Of a stretch of 62,787 nt of DNA, positions 45,187 to 57,538 are shown piece after piece. Each line of letters opens with the position of its first letter. The first letter of the stretch is position 1. The DNA lies in the NCBI RefSeq assembly GCF_003144115.1, contig NW_020312016.1, forward strand, positions 1 to 62,787, written 5' to 3'. The DNA is from Tilletiopsis washingtonensis (Eukaryota; Basidiomycota; Exobasidiomycetes; Entylomatales). The position numbers were made by a program, and so were the translations under genes. A model generated the notes under the pieces. The model was not told where the DNA came from. It did not search any database and worked only from the letters and a program-made list of their open reading frames with translations.

Positions 45187-48100
45187 CTACTCGAGCGAGA
45201 GGCGCACCTCCCAGCAGCAGTCGGCGCGCGACTGCGACGCAACTTCAGGTGCCGCACAGGCAGCGAGCATGTCGAGCTCCACCACGAGGCCCGCGGCGAC
45301 GGCACGGGTGGTGATGTGCGAGAGAGAGACGGGCACGTCGTCGATCGTGATGCGCGGCGTAGCCGCCCGCGAGAGGAAGAACACGAGCGTGCCAGCACGG
45401 TCGACGAGCGCCACGAGTTCCTGGCGCTTGGCGCTCTGCGTCGGCGGGGCCGAGCGCAACGCCAGGGAGCGCTCCTGGCGGTCGACGACGACGTGCGAGT
45501 CGCGCAGCTGTGCCGGCACGACGGAAGCACGGCGGGCCAGCTGCGTCTGCACCAGCAGCAGGATGCGGCGTAGCGGCGCCAGAAGCATGAAGTGCGACGA
45601 GATGGCGTGCAGCGTGTTCGTCAGGATGAGCATGACGGCCAGCAGAATGGCCGAGGGGCTGAGGCCCTGGAATGTCGGTGCGCTGTGCACGAGAGAGAGC
45701 GTCTGCGGCTTGGCCTGCACTGAGGATGTGCGCAGCGAGCGCAGCGCCGCAAGCGGCAGGTACTTGTCTTTGAGACCGAGGCACGCAGCCTGCACATCGT
45801 CGCCGAGGGCGAGCAGCGGGGCAACACTCCAGCTCCTGCTCTCGCCAACCGCCAGTCGAATCGGCAGCACGGGCGCGCAGCCGAGGCGATCGGACTGGGC
45901 GGCCAGCTCTGCCTGGGTGACGACGGCGAAGTCCTCACAGCTGGCGTCGCACACTGCGACGTCGTGCGCTGAGCTGCCGGCGAGGGCGTCTGCGATGTCG
46001 CAAGTCCGGAGCGTGCCAACGGTGCTTGCATCTCCCGCGCGCACGTTGAAGGCGGCGATGCTGCTGACGGCAACCTGCTCAGCCAGCTGCCGAGGCTGAG
46101 CCACAACCAGCGCGGCTCCGTCGGCGTTCGAGGTGACGTCCTCCCACATGGAGCCAGGCAACAGGCGCGCTGCGTCCTGGGCCTGCAGGGGTCGAGTCGC
46201 TGCGATGATGCCGGACTTGCTGCGCGTGGGCGCAAGAAGAGATTGCAGCGCATCTGCAGCCTCGCGTTCGGCGCTGGCACGGTCGGAGGTGAAGATGCGC
46301 GCGCCAGAGTACACGGCGCGGAAGCGAGCCTGCGCTTGCGCCTCGAGGGCGCCCACATTGCTCGTGCAGAGCATGTCGGCGTCGGGCTGATGAGAGCCGT
46401 CGAAAAGCATCACGATGCGTGCGGCGTGCACGAGCAGCCAGCGAGCGGCGTCGGTGTGGCCAGGCACAATGTCGTCCGTCGAGCGCCACTGGCCTGTGCT
46501 TGCTGGAGCCAGCGCACGGAGTGACGCTGGCTGACCCTTGCCCATCGCCATGCAGTGGATAACTGCGTTCGGTCCGAGATGCCGGCTCGCTGCTGTGTCG
46601 AAGGCGCGCTGCGCCGCCCGCACGTAGAGAGCCTCTTCGGAGCCGAAGCTCGAGGAGCCCTCGAGGCGCATGCTGGCGAGCTCGCCTTGCGCGTCGAGCT
46701 TGACGAACGTGACGCCGGCCTCCGCAAGTCCGCCGAGCGTCTTGTCCCAGAAGGCGTCGAGGCTTTCGATCGCCGGCAGGAGTGCCTCACAGGGGCCATC
46801 GGGTCCCTGCAGCGTGGCGCGCTGCAGCGGTCCGTACTCTTCCGCCGAAACGCCGTCCCAGTAGCCGATGAGCGTGAGCCAGACGCCAAAGTCGCGCACC
46901 GCTGGGAAGCGCTCGTGCACGGCCGAGATGTAGCTGGCCAGCGCGTCGGGGTCTTCAGGCGCCGGCGCGTCCAGCAGCGCCGGGTCGAGACAAGCAGCAT
47001 CGAGACGGCCGCGCCCGAAGCCAGAGCTGCTGGTGCACGCCCAACCGTCGTCGAGCAGCAGGGCAGTTGTGGCGCCCGGCGCTCGCTCCTCCAGCGCGGC
47101 GAGGGCGTCCAGCACCATTGACAAGTACGGCCGCTGGTGCGACAGCGCCTCCCACGTGCACAGCGCCAGTCCTCGGCTCGCGTCCAGAGGTCCCGGACCT
47201 GTCAGTGTCGGGCTTGGCAGCTCGTCGGCAGGGCTGCGTGCACCAGTCGCAAGTGGCTCGTCGCCTGCCTCTGAGGGCTCAGCGGTGCTTCCTGACGCGC
47301 TGTCCTTGCTCTCGTCGCAGAAGACGCCGCTGTCGCTGAGGCGGTCCGGGCTGACTGGCGCAGAGAGACGCGGACGCAGGCTGTATGCCAGCTGCTCTGC
47401 TTGGATGAGATGCACCCGCGCGGCGTCCAGCACGCGCGAGACAGTGGCTTGCATGTCAGACGGCGTGCAGAGCGCTGCGAGGACCGTGCCTTGTGCTTGA
47501 GCTCCGAGGGTGGGCGAGGCGATGATGTCGAGACCCAAGGCGCTGCTGTGCGGGCCGTGGGCCTTGACGAGACCAGACGAGGCCTGCGTGTCGGACAAGG
47601 CGACGAGGACGAGCACCGCTGGACTCGGCAGCTCTAGGCGCAGCAGAAGCACCGGCGCCTCTGTCTCGGACGACAGCTCTGCTGGAGCGCACAGACGCGA
47701 AGTGTGCCATGTGCGCCTGACACAGCGTCAGCAGGTCAGATCCAAGAAGCTTTTGGCACACTCACTGTGTGCTTTCCAGAGCCATGACCTGCGAGACGCC
47801 ATCGACTGCGGCAAAGCGCGAGCGTCCAGCGGGCGCAGTGAGGCGCGCCACGCCGTCCTCGCCGGCGACGAGCTGCAGCTCGGTGTGCAGCACGTCACGC
47901 AGCAGCGGCAGCGACGCCGCCCCGCTACTGCTGCTGCTGCTGCTGTGCACGCGGATGTCGGAGTGCTCGTCGCCGAACCACGTCACGCTGCCTTCGTCGG
48001 CGAGCAGGCGATAGGTGATGCGCGTCTCGGCGTCGTCGGCCAGCGGCACGCGCGCGACGGCGCCCGAACTGTGCGGCGCGGCCACGAAGGGCACCGCCGA

Positions 48101-48286
48101 CCACTCGGCGCTGGAGTCGCCGCCGGCAGCGGCGTCGCTGGCCGCGGCGCTGTGCCAGGCCTGCAGCGAGCCGCCGCCGGGCGCAGGCAGGTGCGAGGCG
48201 TGCACGACGAGATGGCGCGCCTGGCGGATGTGGAGGGCGCTGCCGAGGCGCGGCTCGAAGAGCGGCACGGCGGCGGGCTGCGGCAT
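45187..48286 (-). CDS. Glycoside hydrolase family 36 protein (raffinose synthase/Sip1-like)
   Basis: Predicted to act on alpha-galactosides such as raffinose or melibiose. Exons 48286-47766 and 47716-45187 give 1016 aa. The N-terminal about 400 residues form the beta-rich part with a variable insert. The TIM-barrel follows: TALLLDDGWA, FGVWLTLIGYWDG, FVKLDAQGE (family nucleophile Asp) and RSTDDIVPG (likely acid/base Asp), the arrangement seen in raffinose-synthase-type GH36. There is no N-terminal signal peptide. Near the C-terminus (about 860-900) a hydrophobic stretch (AILLAVMLILTNTLHAI, then MLLAPLRRILLLV) could be a membrane anchor, unusual for this family, and splits the C-terminal beta domain. 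A CATAAAG element lies about 60 bp upstream of the ATG. Confidence 0.82.
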
Positions 48287-49554
48287 CGTGCGGACGGGAT
48301 GGGGGTGGTGGTGGGAGGAGAGCGGCGGCGAGCGGGCGGCGGTGGCTCTTTATGGAGCGAGTGCGGATCAGCCGCTGACAGGAGCAGGAGCGCAGTTCAG
48401 AACTGCGGCGTGTCCAGGGTCCAAACGTCGAATCGATATCGAGAAGTGCTGAGCGCTGCCCGCCTGCCTGTGCCTGCTGATGCTGCCGTGCATCGCTCCT
48501 GCGCGCGCGTGGCTTTCGCTGGCGCGCGTCGCGTGCTCGTGTGCCTTGTGTTGGTGCGCCGCTCGCGGCTGCTGGGCGCTGCAGGGGGTCCGCGGCCGTT
48601 GCGCATGCCAGCTCAGGCCATCTGCCGCTCTGGCTGCGCATCGGGGCGTGCAAAAGGGGCTCGAGACGAGCTTTGAGCACACGTCGGCTGGCGGCGGCGG
48701 CGGCAGCGGCGAAACTCGACGGCAAGGCAAGGCAGGAGGGAGGAGAAGCGAGGAGTGGGCGCCAGCCGGCAGGCGCGCGGCACGCCGATGGGGCTGCCGA
48801 CCGTGGCCCACCGCAGAGCGGCGCCCAAGGAGGCCGTGGGGTGGACAGTCTGGGTGGTGCACCTCGCTGGCTCGCGAGCACAGATTATGCGCCTGCGCAG
48901 GGCCCAGCCTGCAGAGTGAGGCAGACAGCACGGCTCGAGGGTAGACGGACGAGTGCGAGCTTGGCTCGACGCTGCAAAGGAGACTCACGATGCGTCCGCG
49001 CCCGCAGCGCTGCCGCCTCAGCGCCTCGACGACTCGTGGCAGCGCGCTCGGCATGTCTGCTCATCGGCGTTGTGCGTCTTCTCCGGCGCTTCCTCTTGCG
49101 CAAGATGTGATGCCAGGCGCAGCATCTGGCCAGCGAAGGACGAGTCGCGCCTCGCGGCGGATCGCGAAAGAGGCGCAAGCGCGCGCGAAACCAACACCGA
49201 GAGCGGAGCTCGAGAGGAGGCGCCGCGCGCGCGGCGCGCACGGTCCCACGGTCTGTTTGTGACGATGAGACATCTGCCGCCGGCCGCAGGTAGGCCAGAG
49301 CGCCGCGACGCACCTGAATGGAGAGTCAGCTAGCTGGTGCGCTGACTGCGCTCTGTCGAAGGAGAAACCAGAGGGGCAGCTCTCGATAGAGGCGGCAGAG
49401 AGGCGGGAGCGGCATGCGCTTCCACGCGCGCGCCCCGCGCCCCGGGCGTGCATGAGGCGCAGCGCCGCAGCCGCCTCCCGCACGCGCTCAGGGGCCGTGC
49501 TCGCACCTGCCCCATCACCACCACCACCTCGCCCTGTGCTCTGCCCGGCCTGCG
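48287..49554. other. Divergent promoter region, 1.27 kb
   Basis: Lies between the starts of the GH36 gene (minus) and the FAB1-like gene (plus). CATAAAG on the minus strand at about 48347-48353 is the probable GH36 core promoter. ORFs on both strands in 48480-49313 are Arg/Ala/Gly-rich composition artefacts. No RNA gene is seen. Confidence 0.4.
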
Positions 49555-52500
49555 ATGTCGCTGGAGACGCCGCGCCCCTCGCGCACAGCGCACCTGCGCG
49601 AGGGCGAGGCGCACGCCAGCAGCAGCAGCAGCAGTAGCTCGCCATCCGGCGCACTCGCCTCGCCCTCCACACCCACCGCCTCGTGCCTGCACGACGACGA
49701 CGTGGGCGACGTGTCGCTCGACAGCACCAGCGGCGTCTCTGCGCGCGCGCGCCGCGCCGCCATCGAGCTCAGCCTGCCGACGCGCCGCCGCCTCATCCGC
49801 AAGCCGCTGCCCGAGCTGCCGGGCGCGCTGGCGCCGGGCATCGAGGAGCAGGAGCAGCTGCTCGGCGCGCCCGTGCGCAGCGCCTCGCCGCCCGGCCTGC
49901 GTGCTCTCGCCTGGCTGCCCGAAGAGCTGCCGGAGAGCGAACCGCTGCCAGACGAGCCGGACGACGTGCAGACTGGCGCAGGCCTCGATGCGCAGTCGAT
50001 GGAGCATCTGCGTCAGATCCTCGCGCACCTGGCGCCCGACGAGGACGACGCAGGCCGCAGCACACAGGCACACTCGCAGGAGCTCTCGGCCGCACTGCTC
50101 GATGCCGTCGCTGCTGCATGCAAGAGTCTCTCTGCGCCTGACACGCTGAGCGCCCTCCAACGCACCGCCGCCATGCGCTGGCGCGCCGAGGAGTCGCTGC
50201 GCGCCGCTTCGATTGGCGCCACGCCCGCACCTTCGTCGAGCCGCTGGCCTCGTCTACCTTGGGCAGCGCTAGGCGCATCCAGCCCGAGCGTCATGACCGC
50301 TGCTAGCTTTCTGGGCCCACGCTACGACGAGGACATCGTTGCGCCCGGGCCGCGTGCGCCGGGGCCAGAGGGAGAGGCTCGCGTCCGCAAGCGCGATGTG
50401 GCGGTGCGCATGCTGGCCAACGCTGCGTGGCTCGTGCGCTCCTACTCTCCGCTCCCGACTGTGCCGCCGACAGAGCCGTCGAGCGAGCCGCCGGCACCAG
50501 CGCCAGCCGTGCCAGAGGATGCCGCCAAGGAGGCAGCAAAGCCGAGCAAGAACAAAGGTGCGGCACCAGCTCTGCTCATGAAAGGGCCGACAGCCACAAC
50601 GGCACTGAACACTGGCGGCAATGGCTCGACTCCACCATCGCCGCCGAAGACTGCGGCAGCACGACCAGGCCCCTCGCCGCTGCCTCACAGCACCGGCAGC
50701 AGTCGCGCCATGGCCTCGCTCAGCGCAGCGGCCGGTGCGTCCCTGGCCGCCGCTGTGCGCGCGGAGAGCCAGGGGTCCGCGAGCAGTCGCGGCACGTCGC
50801 GCGCTCCATCAAGACGTCCGAGCGTCACCAGTCTCGCTTCGCACGCCAGCTCTGCCCGCCCCGTCAGCTTCGACGCCGCAGCGCAGGCCGAGACCGAGGC
50901 GCTCGAACGCGCCAATCGCGAGTGGCTCGAGCGTGTGGGCACGCAGTGCTCAGCGGCAGCTCGCGTCTGCGTGGCGCGCGTCTGTCTGCGCACGCATGTC
51001 GGCCACGGCGAGCGCACCATGCGGGGCCGCGGCGCAGCGCTCGAGGACAATGACACTGCAGGGCCACCGCCGCTCGTGGAGTGGCACGATGGCATCTTTG
51101 ATGGGCCGGAGCTGCTGGGCGATGGACCTGCAAATCGCGGTGGGCAGGGCGCGTCCGATCAGACGCGCGTACGACGCGTGGGCGGCACTCTTGTGCTGTA
51201 CCTCAAAGACGACGAAGAGGCAAAGTGGACACGAGAGGCGCTCGAGATTCTGGTGAGCTAGGATGCGAGCCGCATCGCCGAACTTTGCTGACCGCTAGCT
51301 CCAGCTCTATGCCGGCACGTCGATGCTGCTCGAAGCTGCGCTGCTTGCATCAGTAGGCGCACCACGCCCGCAGCCGGCGACAGAGCCCGTCGTGCCGCGT
51401 CCGCGCACATCGTCGCTGGCGCACGACCTCCGCTCGCGCGAGCCGTCCGATGCGTCGACGGCAGACTCGGACATCACTGTCACCGACGAGCTGCGCTCGC
51501 CGCGCCGCTGGGGCGCGGGCTTCTGGGGCGTGGGCCAGGCTGTCAGTGCGGCACTGCGAGGGCCGTCTAGGGCTGAGGGTGGAAGTCGACACGCGCACAA
51601 GAGCTCCGCGAGCGGCATGCTCGAGCGTGTGCCGACTGCCGAAGGCTCACCGGGCCCTACCTCGGTGCGCTCGAGCATCGGCTTCCCGCGCTCACGCACT
51701 CGTGAGGACAGCGGGAGTGGCAGTGCCCTCGGCTCGCGCGCCAGCCGCCAGTCACGTACTGGCACGCCGCACGAGTCGAGCTATGGTGTCGCTCGCCTGG
51801 GCCGCCTCTTTACTTCGAGCCTCAGCAAAGGCACGTCGGCTGCGAGCAGCGAGGCCGAGCATGCGTCTCGCTGGGCATCCCTGAAGGAGGACGACAAGGG
51901 CGAGCAGGACGAGACGCCGGACGCAGCACGCCGCCGCGCGCCTTCACTGCCAGAGAAGGTACTGCCTTCACCCGCGATTGTGCCCGCGCCGGTCCCGGCA
52001 CGGCTGGGTCCGGCGCCGCTCACGACCTCACCCGAGCTGGCGGCGCTGTGGAAGGCCGACGCCGACAAGAGCCTGACGGGCGCAGCGTACGCACAGGCTT
52101 TCAAAGCTGCCCAACATCTCCCTTTCCTCGTCGAGGGATCTACGCTGGTCGGCTTTGCCAAGCACCACGATGTGGCGCAGGGCACGGCTGGCGCTGTCCC
52201 GGCCGCTCCGTCTTCGTCCAGCCACGTCGGCCCGACTGGCTGTTCAAGCGACCAGAGCCTCGCGCGCGAAGAGGTGCGCTTCTATGCGCGCGAAGGGCAA
52301 GCACGCGACGTGCCGCTCGGCCAGCTCATCGAAGAGATGTGTGCACGCGTCAAGCAGCAGGAGAGCGAGCGTGCGACACGCACGGCGCAGCCGCGCCTCA
52401 GCAGCAGCAGCGAAGCTCCGTCCACCTTGGCGCCGCAGCGCCATGCGATTCACTACACGCACGGGCAGCAGCGCGTCAGTGTCATTGCCCAGCTGCTGCC

Positions 52501-55500
52501 GCCCGAGCTGCTGCGCGAAGATGCTGAGAACGAAAGTGCTGCTGTACAAGCGGCCACCGAGGAGAAGGAGGACGTGGCGGCCATCGTCGCGGCGCTGCAC
52601 ATGGAGGCGGACAGCGCACGCGCCGCTGTTGCCGCGGCCGACACGGCCGTGTCTGCCATCGAGGGCGGCGTCAAGGCTGCCACAGGCCAGCTCACGTCGC
52701 AGCGGCATGGCCTGTGGATGTGGACTGTCGATGCGCGGAGCGGCGAGCATACCAAGGCGCGCCTCATGCCCCAGGTGAGCCATTGCGCGACCGCGATGCG
52801 CATCGATGATGCTGACTCCGCACTCAGGCCACGTACCTCATGTCCTTTGCCCGGTACCTCGAGGCATTACTGTACCACCCGGCGCTACAGAATGGCGTGC
52901 CAGCGGCGCAGGCTGTCGTGCTCAAGCGGCTGCAGGCAGCGCAGCGCCACGACTTCGTCCGCGCCTTCCGCATGGGACGAGTACTGGTGAAAATCTCCAC
53001 GCAGCCGCTCACGGTGTACCAGCTGGCCATCGAGGGTCCCTCGATCTTCTGCCAGAAGAGCGACAAGGCATCGCGCGGCGCCAAAGGCTCAGCTTCGCTA
53101 CGGACCGGGGGCTCGCGCACCGCGCCTCTGCTCGACAAGACGCGCCTCGAGATCCAGAACTTCTTCACCACCGTCAAGGCGCAGATCACGAGCCTGGAGC
53201 ATCTCTTTGTGGCGCGCGAGCTCGACGACAAGGGCCGCACCATCAAGCCGCCCAAGAGTCTGAGCAAGGCCTCAGAGACTGACTTTCTCGGCGATCCAAC
53301 TACGCCGACGCTGGACTCTGGCTCGTGGGGCAGCGCATCCATGGAGCCGCTGTCGCTGCTGAACAAGCTGCGCCTATCGCTGACCAGCCACGAGTTCGAC
53401 CTCTACGACTCGCTGAAAGAGACAGACGGTAAATGATGCCGCGCTACATTGGAGGATCGTGGTCTGACGCCTGCTCTGCAGCCGACATCGTCAACGACGT
53501 TCGGAAGGCGTTCAACGATCGCGCCAAGTCGGCAAAGAACCGCCTGAACGCCTGGGCGCGCAAGGTGGGTGCCGCAGATTACCCGAATGGCTCTACACTA
53601 CTGACACACACCCTGCAGCACCTCACCAAGGCTGAGCTTCTCACTCTCGGCCCGCTCGAGTTCGACGAGCCAGAATACTTTGCGCGAGGCCTCCACACTT
53701 TTCCCGGCTCGCGCCACGTCGTGCGCGAGGACGAGCCGCTGAGCATCATTGCCTTTTCGCTCTCCTCGCGCGACTATCAGCACGAGGTAGGCGGGCACGC
53801 CGCCAAGGCAGAGCACGAGCAGCGCGTGCTCAACTGGCGCACCAGCGTCGTTCCTGGTGCGAGCGGCTCTCAGCTGTCGTCGAGCTCGGGCGCGCCATCC
53901 CTGGCGCTCAGCGAGCAGTCGCAGCGCTCGGCCGCCTCTGGCCAGCTGGATCCGGACTTTGACGAGATCTTCCACGACGCACAGCCGGTGCGCGTGGCGA
54001 TGAAGCGCAAGCGGCGCGGACGCGAGCAGTCGATTCTGTCGCTCACGCTGCGGCGCGTGGGGTCCACCATCTCGGCCACTTCCGAGACGCGGCCGCACGC
54101 CGCGGAGGCCGAGGGAGCTGCGCCGCTCGCCAGTCACTCGAGCGATTCGTCAAGCCATGCAGACACGGTGCTCGATGATGGACGCGCGGTGGAGCCGAGC
54201 GAGCCGGCCAACACGCAGTCTTGCCTCTCGTCGCTCTCGCCCCGCTCGCTGGACGACCACAACAGCGAGGCGACGCCGCCGGCGAGCCGCCTCGCGCCTG
54301 GCAAGAACCACCGCTTCGACGGCTCGATCAGCTCGGCCGGGACGAATAGCACGTTCCGCGCGCAGGTCGTGCAGGTGTCCGGCCAGCCGCCGTCGCTCGC
54401 CTCGCTGTTCAGCCGGGATCTCAACGGAGACTCGTCTGTCGACTCGGCATCTCTTGCGGAGAGCTCTGCTGCCAGTGTCTCGCTTGGCCCGCTGTGGAAT
54501 CGCAACGACGGCTTCAACAGCGTGCGCGAGCCGAAGGCGGAGGCTGTTGCAGACCACGGCCAGCGCATCGCCTCCGAGGGCACGCTGGGACTCACGCCGC
54601 CGCCGATGACCTCCGGGCTGCCCGTGTCGAGCGGCAGCGCGACGCCAGGCGGCCTTGGCGAGGGCGTGCTTAGCGCTGCTGCCGTGCCGCGGCACTCGGC
54701 GCCAGCCATTGCCGAGCACATCAAGCACAACGTCTTCCACGGCTCCACGAAGCTCTCGTGCGTCAGCTGGTTCGCGCAGGACTTTGCCACGCTGCGGCAG
54801 CGCTGGGGCATCGAGGACGCCGACTATGCCGAGAGTCTGAGCCGCTGTGTCATGTGGACGGCCAGCGGCGGCAAGAGCAAGAGCGCCTTCTTCAAGACGC
54901 ACGACGACCGCTTCGTCGCCAAGCAGCTGCTCACGGTGTGGTCCGTCGACGAGAAGGAGGCCTTCCTGTGAGTTGCCTGTGCCATGACGGCTGCGCGTGG
55001 CAAGTGCTGACGCGAGGGTGCAGCGAATTTGCGCCGGCCTACTTGCGCTACATGATGAACGCGGCGGTGAATGTGCGTGCCGGCAGCATGAGCAAGCTCA
55101 AGTGTGTGCTTGCTGACCGCCCTGCTGCAGGACTGTCCGACGCTGCTCGTCAAGATTGCCGGCGTGTACAGCCTCAAGATCAAGCAGGTCGGCGGCGACA
55201 CGCGCCTCAAGATGAACATCATGCTGCTCGAGAATCTGTGGACTGGCAAGGAGGTGAGGCGTCGCGCAGCGTGCCTCGCGGTTAGGGCTGCTTGCTCATG
55301 CTTCCTACTCAGATGGCGCGCTTCGACCTCAAGGGCATCCGCGACCGCCGCACCAAGCCCGGCGGCGCCGTGGCAGAAGAGACGGGCTCGCCCGTGCTCT
55401 GGGACGCCGAGTGGCTCGACAGTGAGTCCTCGCGCACAGCATCTCGTGTCGCCATGTCATCGCTGACGCAAGTTGGCGCTGCCAGTGTTCCACGCACCGC

Positions 55501-55984
55501 ACGTGCCCGAGGCGCACAAGGAGCTCTTCCAGCGCGCCATTGCCAACGACCTGCACTTCCTGCAGCAGACGCAGATCATGGACTACTCGCTGCTGCTCGG
55601 CGTCACCGAGCCGACGACAGCCGACGACGGCGAGCAGCGCGGCAGCAGCGTCGAGGCGCCGGCGCCGCGCATCCAGACGCGCATCGTCGACATCATCGGC
55701 GCGTGGACGCTGGCCAAGAGTCTCGAGAGCTCGGGCAAGCGGGCGCTCAAGAGCAACAAGGACAACGTCACCATCCTGCCGCCGCGCGACTACGCCGCGC
55801 GCTTCAGCGCCTCGATGAGTGAGCCGCCAGGGGAGGGCAGTGGCATCTGCTGCACGAGGCTGACGTCGCCTTGCCCGCACCAGACTCGTACTTCACCGGC
55901 ACGCCGCAGCGGGCCGCGAGCGGCACGCCACAGCCACCTGCTGGCGGTGTCGTCCAGCCCGAGGCACTGCCCTCTGTCTTCTAG
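49555..55984 (+). CDS. FAB1/PIKfyve-like phosphatidylinositol-3-phosphate 5-kinase, FYVE-less
   Basis: Predicted to make PI(3,5)P2 at vacuole or endosome membranes. Ten exons: 49555-51252, 51299-52774, 52828-53428, 53482-53564, 53619-54967, 55024-55072, 55131-55253, 55313-55421, 55486-55818, 55884-55984, giving 1973 aa. No FYVE zinc finger is present at the N-terminus. A weak CCT/TCP1-like segment remains at about 540-595 (GGTLVLYLKDD, REALEILLQLY, LEAALLASVGA). YLMSFARYLEALLYH at about 1060 corresponds to the Fab1 cysteine-rich region but lacks its cysteines. The PIPK domain (about 1655-1945) has GGKSKSAFFKTHDDRFVAKQL, FAPAYLRYM, FDLKG, IMDYSLLLGV and ILPPRDYAARFSASM. The usual DLKGS serine is missing (FDLKGIRDR). 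Intron 4 (53565-53618, 54 nt) is in frame and stop-free, so retention would add 18 residues. Confidence 0.85.
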
Positions 55985-56125
55985 TCACAACCTTGACTCT
56001 CTTTCACGCACTCACGACTTCTCTCTGCATCTGTATCTCTACACCTCCCTCATTCCCTCTCCCCCAGCACGCGCCCCGCGCCGGACCCTCTTCCAAATCC
56101 TAGGCATTTCTCTCTCTGGCATCCT

Positions 56126-56835
56126 TCACAGACGTGCTCCACCTGACGCCTGGGCACTGGCGTTGCTCCACATGTTGCGCAGCACCTCCTCGATGCCCAG
56201 CTTGCCCTTTGCCGCATTGCTCCCGAAGCGACTCACGCTCCAGCCCTCGACCTTGCGCGCCACGGCCGCGAGGCCCAGATTGCCGGCCTGGATGAGGGCG
56301 CGCTGGCTGAACTGCGTGCCGCACGGCTGCGCGACGCCGCCGCCGGCCGTTGGAGTGTACGTGATGTACTCTTTGACGAGGAGGAACTGCGAGAGCGTGA
56401 GACTGGCAGGAACGTGTGAGCACGCCGGGCGGGGCGCAAGTGAGTGCGTCAACACTCACTTTGTCGACGTCATCTCGAGCAGCGAGCTGGCCGGGTCAAT
56501 CATGACCACCTCCCTCACAAACGTCTCGTCCGGGCCGCCCAGCAGCTACTCGCGCGTGCGGCCGTGTCAGCTTCCCTGAGGGAGGGCTCTCGCTTCTCTG
56601 CCAGTCTGCCCCGCCGCGCCCCACTCACCCGCGTCACCCAGCCCGGCGCGCCCTGCACGACACCCAGAATGCGCTCGAGGCGCAGCAGGCCGGACGCGGC
56701 ATCGAAGCGCTGCTCAATCACATCGACGGAGGTGACGTGTGTGGTCTGCGCATTGGGATACTTGTGCAGCACGCCGAAGGCGGCCTGTGGCCAGGCGTAG
56801 GCGAGCGTGTAGCCGCCGAGGTAGGTCTGCGGCAT
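56126..56835 (-). CDS. UPS/PRELI-domain mitochondrial lipid-transfer protein
   Basis: Carries phosphatidic acid or phosphatidylserine between mitochondrial membranes together with Mdm35. Exons 56835-56629, 56545-56460 and 56402-56126 give 189 aa, close to yeast Ups1/Ups3 (about 175-180). PRELI hallmarks: a short strand then AAFGVLHKYPNAQTTHVTSVDVIEQR, GLLRLERIL, FVREVVMIDP, and the helical C-terminus GWSVSRFGSNAAKGKLGIEEVL. The usual N-terminal HxY...PW is replaced by YTLAYAWPQ, still keeping the W-P. Intron 1 is 83 nt and ends in TAG; intron 2 is 57 nt. Convergent with the FAB1-like gene (141 bp between stops). Which UPS paralogue it represents is not clear. Confidence 0.87.
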
Positions 56836-57538
56836 CGTGCGCCGAGGAGGGGCGAGACGAGCCTCGAGGAAGCGCACGAGCGTGCGCCAATGAGAGGGAG
56901 CAGAGAAGCAAGTGGTCGAGTTTGGAAGCGTTGCGAGGGAGTGGCTGAGAGCAGAGTCGCAGCTGCGAGCTCGGCGCCGCCTGTGGAGCAGGCCACGGAC
57001 GCGCGCACGTGAGAGCGGCTGATGCGCCTCGGCGCCCCGCTGGCAGAGCTGAGGCGACGGCACCTCTGCGCGACGGCCGGGCGACTCTTGCCGCGAGGAG
57101 AGCGCGATGCCGGCGGGCGGGGCTGGAGATGCAGTGGATGATGGAGAGAAGGCAAAAGGCTCAGCGTTCAGCTCAGCAAAGCGTCGAGCGCCATGCGCTG
57201 GTGGCCCGGGCGCAGCGGCAGGCGCAGCCAGAGCGGGTGTGGAGCAGCGAGAGTTGGGCCGCGGCACGTCCAACACGCGGTGGCGCGGGCTCCAAGGTTG
57301 CTGTCACGTCCGGCGGGGGCGCGCCCACTCTCGTCGCTTTTTCTCGGCTCTCAAGCTCGAAGCACCAGGCAGCAGTGGAGGTCACGGCTAGGTCGTCATT
57401 AGAGGTCGGTGGCGGTGCTACATGCGAGAACAGGGGAGCCAAGTCTTGGGAACGGTGTGCGTGTATGTGCGCTGTGCGCGCGTGCGTGTGTCGGGTCGTG
57501 AGAAAGGTGACGTGCCGCGAAGAGAGGCCGAGAGAGGC
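56836..57538. other. Intergenic region
   Basis: Upstream of the UPS gene and downstream of RAD16, both on the minus strand. A minus frame from 57276 runs into the UPS ATG in frame but its translation is low-complexity; I take it as leader, not coding. No other element is recognised. Confidence 0.4.
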
